NCBI GenBank assembly: GCA_013115125.1
Contig: JABANN010000311.1
Span: 1 to 40,570 of the forward strand
DNA: 40,570 nucleotides
Direction: 5' to 3'
Origin: Perkinsus olseni
Taxonomy: Eukaryota > Perkinsozoa > Perkinsida
The notes beneath the pieces are model-generated. The model ran no database searches, had not been told where the DNA came from, and saw nothing but the letters and a program-made list of their open reading frames with translations. The translations under genes and the position numbers were made by a program. The number at the start of each line of letters is the position of its first letter. Position 1 is the first letter of the stretch. Shown here in pieces: positions 10,593-20,555 of the stretch.

Positions 10593-11461
10593 ATGTCTTT
10601 CACCGTGGGCCTCGGTGATTGGCTGTCAGGCCCCCACGGAGGGTATGATCCAAGCGTTGGGTCCAGGAACCTGCCATTCTCGAGTGACGAGGCTCAGGAG
10701 CAGGTACCGCCAGGCCCAGCACAGGTGACAGGAGGTATCGATTACTTGGCATAGAGATCGTTGCATGTTACTGCGGCTTGGGTATACTTCTTCAAATAAG
10801 TCCGGTTTCAGGGAGCGGCGCGTGGTCAGGCAGAGGACTCAACGCCACCTGTACGGTCCAGTGCCAAACGACGCCGAGAGTCCGTGGTAAGGGGGAGAGC
10901 CCTTGGCAATGATTGATTGCTTGGCATTCTTGGGAAGCTGCTAGCACGTCTGGGACTGTATGTGTTCGCCGTTTTTTGCGGCTTGTCCGAGTAGGAAGCG
11001 CTGCATGAACCTCTTTCACGACTCTCAGCGGTCCCGCGAGTATTCGTTCCCTCAGACTAAGTGCAAGACCCTATTGGGTGGTCCGCCCTCTGCAAAAGCC
11101 GCCAAGCATTTAACGGATACCTCAGCATCTGGCGGCCTCCCCAAGACCGACGGCGACAGCAATGCCCAGCTGTCGGTGTCCCTTGTGAGTGCCCACACCG
11201 ATTGGAGGATGAGATGGACTCTAGCAGGTCTTTGATAATCCTAGTGATGGAGGTAGGCGGCTGTCAGTGGGTCGAGCAGGCGGCGGCGGAGCGACGGGGA
11301 GTCATCGTACGGAGAAACGACCAGGGACGGAGGCTGAGAGGGAGGACAAGGAGATGATGATAATGGATTGGAAAACTAAGTTCACAGTGAGGCTCCGTGG
11401 TCGTGGCTGCCGCCCATCAACTCAAGGGTCAATACACCTGAGCTGGTACAGCGTAAAATGA
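10593..11461 (+). CDS. Basic, low-complexity hypothetical protein (multi-exon)
   Basis: Not recognised. A plausible start is MSFTVGLGDWLSGPHGGYDP at 10593. Successive exons read ARGQAEDSTPPVRSSAKRRR, KCKTLLGGPPSAKAAKHLTD and GLPKTDGDSNAQLSVSL. An intron of about 44 nt (GTGAGT donor, CTAGCAG acceptor, about 11187-11230) joins in phase 0 to VFDNPSDGGRRLSVGRAGGG, ending WKTKFTVRLRGRG...SVK at 11461. The frame continuity across that intron is the main support. The early exons are less sure; one join needs a 16-nt intron. The composition (R/K/S/G) suggests a disordered nuclear protein, which is inference only. Confidence 0.45.
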
Positions 11462-11575
11462 TGGGCGATAGTATTAATACATAGCTTGTGGCGAAAGAAC
11501 TGTATCGTGCAAAAATGAAACCACTATGCCACCAGCAGAAATTCCAGAAATTCCTCTGTTCCACAGCCGGTGGCC

Positions 11576-12450
11576 ATGGAACAGCAGCACTCAGCGAATG
11601 CAGGCTTAATGCTTCAATTGTTTGACCGCCCTTCGTGCGCCTCATTCGCGCTTGTCGCATTTTGTGGGCATTTCTTATAGTCTGCAGTTCACCTCGGAAT
11701 TTTCTAAAGTCTACCTGCTCCTGCTGCCAGCTTCGAACTGCCCCCTACTTCAGCCTGGGGAGATCGTCATAATACCCCGGAGTGAGAACAGACTGCATTA
11801 TGGTACGGTAGTAGCAGTGGACGAGAAGCTCGTCAGTGTGGACCTGGGCAATAATATGATCAAGAGGATGCCCACTCTACTGGTCGGCAAATTGAGTAGT
11901 ACTGGAGACATCCTTCTTGGGGAATTTCGTGGCGCGTGACGTATTCCTCTCAGGCGAACCATCAGCGGCATCGCACTCGTCTGATATAATGTCTAAGGCT
12001 AAGACGGTGATGCATACAGTGGAGGCCATCAGCCATTACCTCTTGACTTCGGCCAAGCTGAAGAAGCCCATTGATGACAATGTCAGGTAGTTGAAAAAGC
12101 GGAATGGAAGCACGCTGGAAGGCTTCGTACGGTCCTGCGGCTCAAGTCACTGATTTGTGTCGGGCGGTTGATGGTTGATCTGGGGAAGGTGTGGTATTCT
12201 GTCAGGAGCCACTGTGTCTTCGTCCTCACGTACCAGGCCCGTCGTCTGTTTGCGTTACTAACCAAGCAGGAGCATCACTACAGCACCAGAGTAAGGCTGG
12301 TGTTCCTCGTTGCTGATGGGCATGTTGTTTTCTTCCCAGGTAGCACATGAGAACCATTCAATCGACGCTCTTATGAAGGTTCGGAAGGATCTAGGTGGCA
12401 TCACTGGGACCATCGATCGGTTCCTCGCTCGAGAACAGCATAGCAGCTAA
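11576..12450 (+). CDS. Small hypothetical protein with SH3/Tudor-like N-terminal segment
   Basis: Not recognised. The possible start is MEQQHSANAGLMLQLFDRPS. After an intron comes PGEIVIIPRSENRLHYGTVV followed by VDEKLVSVDLGNNMIKRMP, a beta-rich pattern like SH3-barrel/Tudor folds. Intron 11896-11953 (phase 1) joins KL to SEPSAASHSSD and a helical part (TVMHTVEAISHYLLTSAKLK). Two more introns lead to ARRLFALLTKQEHHYSTR and HENHSIDALMKVRKDLGGIT, ending FLAREQHSS at TAA 12448-12450. Several introns join in phase, so the gene is likely real. The function is unknown. Confidence 0.55.
11896..11953 (+). other. 58-nt intron carrying motif copy 5
   Basis: Donor GTAGTACT and acceptor CTCTCAG join in phase 1. 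TTTCGTGGCGCG lies at 11925-11936 on the transcript strand and is followed by TGAC, 17 nt before the 3' splice site. Confidence 0.75.
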
Positions 12451-12563
12451 GGCAGCGGAGGCTAGCAGATGCCTCTCACGGTTTCATTTCTACTACTGTA
12501 TCAAATGAGTTTCAAATTAGTGTGACCGAAGAGGCTGTTGGGTTGAAGTTCTGCAATAACGTA

Positions 12564-13414
12564 ATGGTGCAACAGGGTGCTATGGCGGAACGAGGCACGT
12601 CAGTCGTCATCCATCTGTAGGTAGTTGTAGATCGTGGTTGTCCCTCCTCGCTAGGAGGGCACTTGTTCCGTCAGTTACGACCTAACCTCGCCCTCGGTGA
12701 ACACGGTATTATCAGACGTAGTGGGCGTTGGTGGAGCCTTCCATGCAGCAGTGGAAGTAGTGTTGTCATCCATCGCCCGCATGCTCGGAGCTCTCGCTGC
12801 TGGAGGTCTATGGGGTGGAGTGGAGCTACGGATACTGTCAGTATGGCTGTGGTATCTTTGCTGTTCCGCCGACCTCAAGTGAGGTAAGTTGTGATAAGCA
12901 TCACCGTCATGATGATGATGACGGTAGGTTCTATAGGCTCCTACAGGGAGCGTCTAGTTGCTGGCCGGTCTCAGTTGGGCGTGACTGAGGTTATACACAT
13001 ACTCGAAGGATTGAAGAAGGAATGGCTTGGGAGCTCCTATGATATACTCAATAGAAATTGCACTCACTTCTGTGACGTCTTCTTAAGGAAGCTGCTGCCC
13101 GACGCAGGTGATAGGAGCTTTGGAGACGATGGGTGGGTGGTTGGAGCGTGTAGGTTGTCTGCTACCACCTAAGGTTGTGAGACTGGCTAGCTTGGCTGAC
13201 GAGTGGATCAGAGGTGGGAGGAGGTTCGACCGCGATGGGCTTCCCATTACTCTGGTCTTGCTCTTCATAGCCGTAGACATTGACTCGAACTGATGTAGGT
13301 CTGATTGACACCGGTGCCCCTCCGGAGCGTGTCACCATATCCACTGTGGACGAGGAAGCTCTTATGATACGCGAATGGAGGCAAATGTGGTATGCAGCCG
13401 TCCAGAGGATGTAA
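12564..13414 (+). CDS. PPPDE/DeSI-type thiol isopeptidase
   Basis: A desumoylating isopeptidase-like (PPPDE, DUF862) protein; this family cleaves isopeptide bonds with a His-Cys dyad. Exons in order: VVIHL joined to YDLTSPSVNTVLSDV and GAFHAAVE (the catalytic His is in GAFH, about residue 41); VYGVEWSYGYCQYGCGIFAV PPTS; YRERLVAGRSQLGVTEVIHI LEG; EWLGSSYDILNRNCTHFCDV F (the catalytic Cys is in NRNC-x-HF, about residue 112); then LLPPKVVRLASLADEWIRG, matching the family's IP-x-WVNRLA segment. The final exon is either a read-through to 13293 or, through an 84-nt intron joining in phase, APPERVTISTVDEEALMIRE ending at 13414; I prefer the latter. Start ATG at 12564, with another Met six codons later. 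Confidence 0.88.
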
Positions 13415-13930
13415 CATTGGAACTCAGCTGGTCCGGACTGACTGCCGATCACCTCCTACGTGCTCTCCGCTTCGCGAATGACCTTCTCTGAACGCACTGA
13501 CAGTTCCCTTCACGCCAGTCTGGCATTTTAGGACGAACGTGGCATGGTGCTCGGATCACCGCTCGACTGCCTCTGGTGTTATCCATTCCTTGAGGGAGTT
13601 TCAGGACGAGGAACATCAATTCGACAGGGACTGCAGACCAATTTATGAACTGTAGGATGTTCGGTTTGAGGTCTGCGAATCGGTGCCGGTAGTTCCTTGG
13701 AAATGATTTGAAGACTTTGCTTGCTTATTCGGACGTGATCTACGGATAAAAGTTAGGTGGAAATATTGAATCTCTCACGGCCGAGAGAGCCCTTCCCGGG
13801 CGCTTGAGTCAGTATGATTCAGCGAAAGGTCTGTTCTCCCCCCTCCGGTTGGCACTCCTCACTTTGAAACTATCGTGAGGATATAGGGCGGAAGCTGTAC
13901 ATAAGTCCAGTTCGGGTACCAACCTCGACG
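13415..13930. other. Intergenic stretch, nothing identified
   Basis: Stop-rich in all frames, with no gene-like ORF. It should carry the 3' end of the DeSI transcript and the promoter of the next plus-strand gene. No repeat or motif copy is seen. Confidence 0.5.
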
Positions 13931-14862
13931 ATGTATCTTCTCAGGAACGCAAGTGTTGTTCGGTTGGCCGCTGCGCAATTCGCCCTCATTGATCGTCTGG
14001 CTCGCCCGCAGGATTCCTGATGATTCTTCTTGTGCGCATCATGTGACCCCGTCTGCTAGCTTCCCATGTAACAATGGAATCGCGTTGGGACGCTCAGGAC
14101 GCTTCATGGTTAGAAGTACTTGCGCATGTGATAGCCCCACGATGGTTGTCGGTGGAAGCTTTATGAAACCGCCAGTACGGTATCCAGAGGTCCAGGAGGA
14201 CGCGAGGTCCCCTAAAGATGCTGGCCTCATCTCGGTAGGCCCGTGAGTTGCTGTTGTTATGGTACTTGTTAACCTCAGCGAGCAGACCTTCGTCAAATTA
14301 GAGGAACATGGCGTACGCTAGATCAGACATGCTTGTTCGTAATAACGGTTGGGGTGCTTCAGTTGGGCCGCTTCCCATCGATCTCTTCAGTACTCCGCCG
14401 ATCGTCCGAGTAACGCGGGGCTCTATTCCTTCCACCAAGCGTTGAATCGCAGTATACGGTGAGTCCTGAGTGCAGCGGGCCATCCCTCCGTCAGCTCTGT
14501 CTTCAGTCGTTGCAACGAGATTCTGGACGCTTTCGTACCGGAAAAACCGATACACGAGTGCCATACCAGCATCATGGAGGTAGTCGTCGCATGGCTGCTG
14601 TTGCCGAGTAACATAGCCACTCCTCGGCAGGCCTTCAAACGCTGTGAGGACGAAGCCAATCTCTCCTACCCCGAACGAGACGTGCGTGTTAAGAATGTAG
14701 AACCACCGCCACAGCTGACGTCCTTCATGTAAGCTCATTCAGCTTACCCAATTCCGACCAGCATTCACTTCCCGTGCAATGGAGCAGCGTATCCGTGAGA
14801 AGATCGAGCAAGAGCGTATTGATGCCGCCGAGGAGGATAAGTTCCTGCCCATCACCACATGA
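13931..14862 (+). CDS. Hypothetical protein with mitochondrial-type N-terminus
   Basis: Not recognised. MYLLRNASVVRLAAAQFALI looks like an amphipathic, Arg-containing mitochondrial presequence. Later exons read KPPVRYPEVQEDARSPKDAG, TFVKLEEHG, ASVGPLPIDLFSTPPIVRV, a solid exon (SVFSRCNEILDAFVPEKPIH, then MEVVVAWLLLPSNIATPRQA and RCEDEANLSYPERDVRVKNV), and finally FTSRAMEQRIREKIEQERID ending FLPITT at TGA 14860-14862. The exon around 14490-14740 is convincing as coding; the joins before it are only partly resolved. An alveolate-specific mitochondrial complex subunit is one guess, without evidence beyond the presequence. Confidence 0.5.
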
Positions 14863-15023
14863 TGACCATTCCAACAACACTTGTACAGAAGGACTGAGTG
14901 AACCTCTTCTTGTCTGCTTCGATCGTCAGTTGCGCTCGAGGAAATCTTGCTAACATGACACGCTCCGCTCCGCTGTAGTCATTTCTCGCTCGCCCGCGGT
15001 TTTGGCGTCTCGTCTCCTTGCGG

Positions 15024-18000
15024 ATGGCCCCTTCAACTTCTTCATCATCATCGCCTTCGAGCTCCCCTCATCCGTCCATTGCCGTTGATGCATCCTGTAG
15101 GAGGAGTGTCGCCCATGACGTCGAGGCCGAGCTTCGTATCATATGCCTAGAGTCACGGAAGAAGTACAGCCAGATAAAGGAACACTCTGAACGAGTGATC
15201 GCCAAGTTGATCGCAAGTGATGGTGATGTTCCTGTAGAAGAAGTCCTTGCGGTCATCATTGTGGCTTCGGAAACTCACAACCCTAGGCTGCTCCTGCCGT
15301 GTCTGGGTTGCATTCAAAGGCTCATCATGGGCCAGCTCGTTAACACCCCCAAAAGGCTCACTACCGTGGTCACCTACCTGCACGACCGAGCGAACGACAC
15401 AGATCCAACGGTTCAAGTGAAAGCGTTGCAGACCATCCTATTGCTGCTCACGCCCCCCTTCGCTCCGCTGCTGACGAACTCAGAGCTTCTGATGAGGCAG
15501 TTATTGTCTGCGTGCGTCATCCTACTCAATAGCGAATCGAGCCTAGTCCGGCACACTGCCGTGGCGTGTCTTCGTCAAGTTGCTGATTTCTTGCTTGATG
15601 GTGCCGATAAGGCCTATCACAGTTTGTCTGAGAAAGACCTCGAGAACTTGGGGTCGAGTGGTCGCAACGGTGGTCGTAGTAAAGGCCAGAGTGCCTCATT
15701 GATGGTCGAGGCGATGCCAGTACCTGATAGACTTCCTAGTGGTAATATTCCTTTCCCCTCCTCACACAGCACACTGCACAACTCCCAGGCGAGTAGGGAA
15801 ACATTTGGTATCTGTCATCAGGTCCACTTCGACTACTATTCCTCTTCGTCCATGACTTGTGCCTGATTTCCTTGGGGAGAGCCTCCCGGTGCAAATGGCT
15901 GGGTGAACTTGCCATATCGAGAACGCTGGCGTTGGAGCTCATAGAAAGTACGGGGGCCGGCACACGCGTATCGAGTTACTAGTCCGCGAAGAGCACTCGC
16001 AAATGACACAGTTCCGCTGGCTAAGCAGACGAGCTAGTTTCGTTCCCAAGGTGCAGTGGCCGTTGAAGCGGACGTTTTCGCATCCCTACCCGACTTCACG
16101 GAACTCGCCCGAGAAGTCGTCGTCCCCACGGTGGAAAGCACTATAGCTGTTTGTCAGTATGATTTCAAAGTAAGGCTGTTCCCTGTCACACGATGACCGC
16201 GCGCCACGAAAATATGCCTCCCGACAGGTCCTTATTCGTGCACTAAGAATCGTCTATCGACTATGTTCGTACCCTCCCCTCTGCTTGAAACTAGCACGCG
16301 AGATCTGTGGCGATTCCTCGGCCCCTGGGGAGCAGTCCCTGCACGGACCATCCCGCGGCCTCGTACCCTTGATGCTGCGCCAACTACTGCTGCGCCATGA
16401 TCGCCCCCTCTGGGCCCGATCGGCGGTCCTCGAGACCTTCAAGAAGATACTGCAGTCGGACGACTCTTCTAGCGGCTTCCTCAATACCCTCTTCTTGGGG
16501 TCGTCTTCATCGTCCAGCGCGTTGTCTAGCTCGCCACTGGATGACACCGTGGCTGCTAGCGATGACGGTAGCAGCAGCAGCAGTCCAGCAGCCTCGACGG
16601 GGCGGGACGTTCACATCGATCCCAAGTCCAACCGTTTCGTTGAGCTTGTGAACAGCCTCAGTCATGTTCTGCATCACCTCTGGTTTGCATCGGTACCAAC
16701 TCAACCCGACACCTCCGATGGCAGTATGAGAATGTTCGGCCTGTATGATGCGGATCCGTCCCAAGCCGCCACCGGGAGCGACCTCCTCGCTCTGGGTGTC
16801 GCCCACGTTTTCGCCGGGGAGGGCGGAGTGTCTCTTCTAGACTGCCTGGCTGACTCAGAGCCTCCTACCTCCGTCAACCCATCCTTTGGAGCGGCACTAG
16901 CAGCCGAAACTATACTCCTCCTAGTGGAGCACATCAAATCCTGCGACATGTTGGCGTGTTCGTGGGCCCCTCTCCTGTCCTCACTCAGTCTACTGCTCAG
17001 CGTACGCCTCCCTCAAAGCCACTCAGAGGGAGGCGGCGAGACTGTAAGGCACGCCGACGACGAAGAGGCTTTTGACGTCTTCCTCCAGAGCGTTCTCAAC
17101 GCCCTAGAACGCCTGCTACTGGGATGTGCGAAGTTCCCTCAGCTGAGTAGCGGCAGGGACAGCTGCCTCGAGGCCCTAGCCAAAGAGTCTCTCCCTCGCA
17201 AGGGGGCGCAGGAGCTAGACTCCCATACGGCCACCTGTGCCAAGGGCTTGCTCAACATCTGCCACAGAAGTGGCGAGCGTCTATCGGTCCCGGGCTGGAC
17301 CCTGGCCTTGAGGACCTTCGAGACTCTCTACCTGCGCTTCATCAACGCACAGCAACAACAGTCCGGCGCGACGATCTCCGACAGCGGTCTCGAGTGCCAA
17401 GTGCTGGCAGTCTCTATGGACTCCCTCTTCTCCACCCCACCGGACGCTGATGGCTCCTTCGTTGACATGGTGGATGCCCTGGTTCACCGAGACACGTGTT
17501 GGGCCCTTGAGAGGTTGGCGATGGCATTAGCGTCAGCTGACTCGAGGCGGCTCGACTTAGTTCTCGACACCATCGTATCGCCGGCCCTTAGGACGTCTCG
17601 TCATCCGGAGGAAGCCGCGATCTGCGCCGGCAAGGTCCTCATGGGCCACATAAACCGTCAAGGCTGCTGCCCTAGGAGCCTCATAGCACCTCTCAAGTCC
17701 TTCACAACCTCTGCTCCCGAGACGGTGGTGTCGATCCTCAAGGACCTCATGGTACGCTCACCTGTAGCTACGGAACTGGACGCGGCGGGTTGGGTCTCTC
17801 TGAGTGAGCTCATCCGTGATCTTTGTGATGTGCCAACAGCTGTTGGTGCTTCTCGAGCCTCTTCCACCGGCAAACGTTCCAGCCAACTGATGACCAATCA
17901 ACTGCACTCGTCAGTCTACTCCACGCTGGAAGCTCTCGTCATGGACTGCATCGACGTTCTCCCTAACGCCAGCGTAGCTCTTATCATCGATGGTCTCCAA

Positions 18001-20454
18001 CGGCTAAGTACTAACAGTGTCATCAACACCTCGCTGAAGGCTTTGGCTTTGCTCTGGAACGTCTCCGATGCTCTCCTGAGGCGCATGTCCGGCCAGGACG
18101 GGGGCGTCTCTGACCACAGTCGACGACACTACAGCGTTGGCAGCACCACTACTGATGGGACCCCAGCTGCTCCTGCCGTTCAGCCTGCCACCTTCGATCC
18201 GCAGGAGAGTGGCCGCCTGTGGTTCGACCTCCTCACCAAGTTCCAGAGTGTGTCGCTGGATCCCAGGCCGTCAGTGAGACACTGCGCCATCAGGACTATG
18301 GTGTCGATGCTCACTGCCGCCTGTGGATGCCCAGGGGTTGACGCTCCCTCTGCTGTTGGACTGATATGCGACACCCTGTCTGAGGTGGTGCAGGCCAGCA
18401 CGGCGCCCTCTACCGTCGATGTTCGCCCTGAGGACAGCTCTGGCCGGGGGTCTTATGAGGGCTTGATCGTCCATCACTCGAGAGACTCGGTTCAGAAGCA
18501 GTGGAACGAGACTTGTGTCCTCGTCTTGGAAGGCTCGGTCTCCGTCATCAGCAAGTACCATTCTTGCATGACGCCCCAGGAGCTGGACAATCCGACCGCT
18601 GAGATATTGACTTTCATCCGCTCTCACCTGGACGGCCAGGACGGCGAGGTCCACGATGCCTGTGCAAACGCCTTGGTGGAGCTCCTTCGCTTGGGTGCTG
18701 ACGAGAAGGATGGAAAATTGTGGTCTAACGGATGGCAACTGGTCGCCTACGTTGCGGACACGTTGGTCGAGGAACCGGTCCTATCGGAGGAGACCGGCGT
18801 TTCGCTTCCCCTCAGTCTGGCGGAACTCGTAAAGGATCCGCAGTGTCTTGCAGCATTCCGGTCGGATGACGTGATCGTCCTCGCTCTACTCGTCATGGCT
18901 ACTATTACCCGCCCCTCTACTTACCTCCAGTCAGCACTGCCGTTCAAAGACTTCTGGGTCCCTACGACGCTATCGGACACCAACCAGCAGCGAGGCAGGA
19001 GCATCAGTGTCGGCGACGGTGTCAGTGCTGGCTTGCATGAGGTGGCCTCTCGAGGGCGTTGTGCTCAACTACTCTGGGGTAAGGCTGAATCATCGCCCTC
19101 TCAGGACGCTCGGTATCGACGCCTACCCGAAACCGTGAAGAGCCCTGTCGTCGAGGCTAGGCTAGACGGTGATTGTTCGGATGAGTGCCACCAGCCAACG
19201 GCGACAGAGGCTATCGTGTTCTCGAGAACCACTCAACGGTTGCCACACAAATTCATGGAGCTGTGGTCGGTGCTCGACCTCCTGCTGGCCACCAGCGACC
19301 TCCCTGAGGCCTCTCTAGAAGTACTGGTCCAACTTCTCTGCAATGGCTTCTTGGACGTCAACTTCTGCCTTCGGGACTCCCTGACGGCGGCTCTCGCGGT
19401 ACGGGCCGGCAGCACTTGCGAACTTATTGCTACAAAACTGGCCCCTTCCAGCAAGGTGAAGTCCGCGGTGCTGATGTTTGTGACGTCCGCGGCTCTTGAT
19501 CTTATGAGGACCTACTACGCTGGAGGGACTGGTGGTGGGCAGTCTTGGAAGGCCAGTGGTCTCTGGGAACTTGCCGCCGAGATGCTCTCTACGGTTCTGG
19601 ACCAACTCAACACTCTCGGTGGCATCACTGACGACGAGCGGTCCTTCTGGAGCGATGGCGTGGAGGAGGTATGCAAGTACCTGCCCTCAGTACTGCAGAT
19701 CCACTACCGCTACTGCCAGCCTCCTCGAGGGGTATCTACTCCTGCCGACGGCAAGAAGGAGGACAACAACAACAACAACAACAACAAGCCCGACTGGGCC
19801 ACCGTCTCTGCCGTAGCCGTCCTCATTGCGCTCTGCCGGTCTAACTTTGCCAACCCCACTACGGTCGTTGGGCTCACGAGTAAACTGTGCGACGCGAGAA
19901 CGCGGAGTAGCGGCGACCTCGGCCGGTGTGCCCTCAGGGTCCTATTTGCAGTAGCAATACCACACGGCATGTTATGGTCACCGGAGGACGCCAGGGCCAG
20001 GTCTATCATGATCGCTGACCGGTGGGTTGGCCACCGGTACTCCGGTGATGGACGATCGGCCGCCGCCTCCTCCGCCAGCCCAGCTAGCGCTGATGGAGAG
20101 GTCCGTGACGCTGGCAAGGACATCGGCCCTCCACTGCGCAGGCTGGCTACCTCTGAGTTATGCAGGCGAGTCTGTTGCACTTTGTCGCAGTACGCCGAGG
20201 ATGAGGCAAGCACCCCTGACAAGCCCATGGTTCGGCCCCGAACCGACCAAGTGCTCTTCCTTCTGAATCGACTCTGTGACGCTGCCGATGAACAGCTGCT
20301 CTTAGCGACTCTACCGGCCTTGTCAAAGCTGGTTGCCAATACCCGAGAGGAGGAGGAGGTCCGTCGTGCAGCCTCCCAAGTGATGCTCTCTCTGGCTGAT
20401 GTGCTTGGGAGTAAGGCAGCCTATAATAGGCTTGTTGGTGCTGACTTTGTGTAA
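15024..20454 (+). CDS. MON2: Mon2-like large ARF-GEF-related scaffold
   Basis: About 1,700 residues, the usual size of Mon2/Ysl2, a Golgi/endosome peripheral protein related to large Arf GEFs but lacking the Sec7 domain. The N-terminal DCB-like part (LESRKKYSQIKEHSERVIAK, then CLGCIQRLIMGQ and VKALQTILLLLTPPFAPLLT) fits Mon2. The next exons carry LGELAISRTLALELIES and, after intron 16170-16227, VLIRALRIVYRLCSYPPLCL, matching the HUS region. C-terminal matches include SVRHCAIRTMVSML (family EVRNGAIQTLF) and WNETCVLVLEGSVSVISKY (family WEETHVLVLQG). Poly-Ser and an eight-Asn run (AAC repeats near 19766-19789) are insertions. The 4.2-kb last exon without introns is notable among its neighbours. 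TAA at 20452-20454 lies within GTGTAAGTTTTT, a good donor, so a short further exon is possible. Confidence 0.88.
16170..16227 (+). other. 58-nt intron carrying motif copy 6 in reverse orientation
   Basis: Donor GTAAGG and acceptor CCGACAG join VCQYDFK to VLIRALRIV in phase 0 within Mon2. CGCGCCACGAAA lies at 16200-16211 on the transcript strand, so the motif is inverted relative to all other copies. It is followed by the complement of the extended context (ATATGCC). Confidence 0.85.
19766..19790 (+). repeat. AAC repeat encoding poly-Asn in Mon2
   Basis: Eight AAC codons in tandem follow GKKED and precede KPDWATV. This is a low-complexity insertion in a loop of the Mon2-like protein, not expected in the family core. 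Confidence 0.85.
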
Positions 20455-20555
20455 GTTTTTATACTATGGTTTCAATACCCTTTTGAGTGTCTTGTTTCCG
20501 ACCCATCTCCAGCACACTCCTCGCACGTTAACTCAGCGTTGATACTCCAACCGCA

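Noticed and set aside
10811-10830. Possible ninth motif copy (GAGCGGCGCGTGG)
   Set aside because: It matches only the GCGGCGCGTG part of diverged copy 7 and falls in a predicted exon just after an acceptor. Likely coincidence.
11030-11240. Minus-strand frame reading WALTRDTDSWALL...
   Set aside because: The plus strand joins across a good GT-AG intron in phase and reads more like protein. The minus frame is its shadow.
14298-14738. Minus-strand ORF of 146 codons
   Set aside because: The plus strand here encodes better exons (SVFSRCNEILDAFVPEKPIH and neighbours) that join to a conserved-looking tail. The minus ORF is a shadow.
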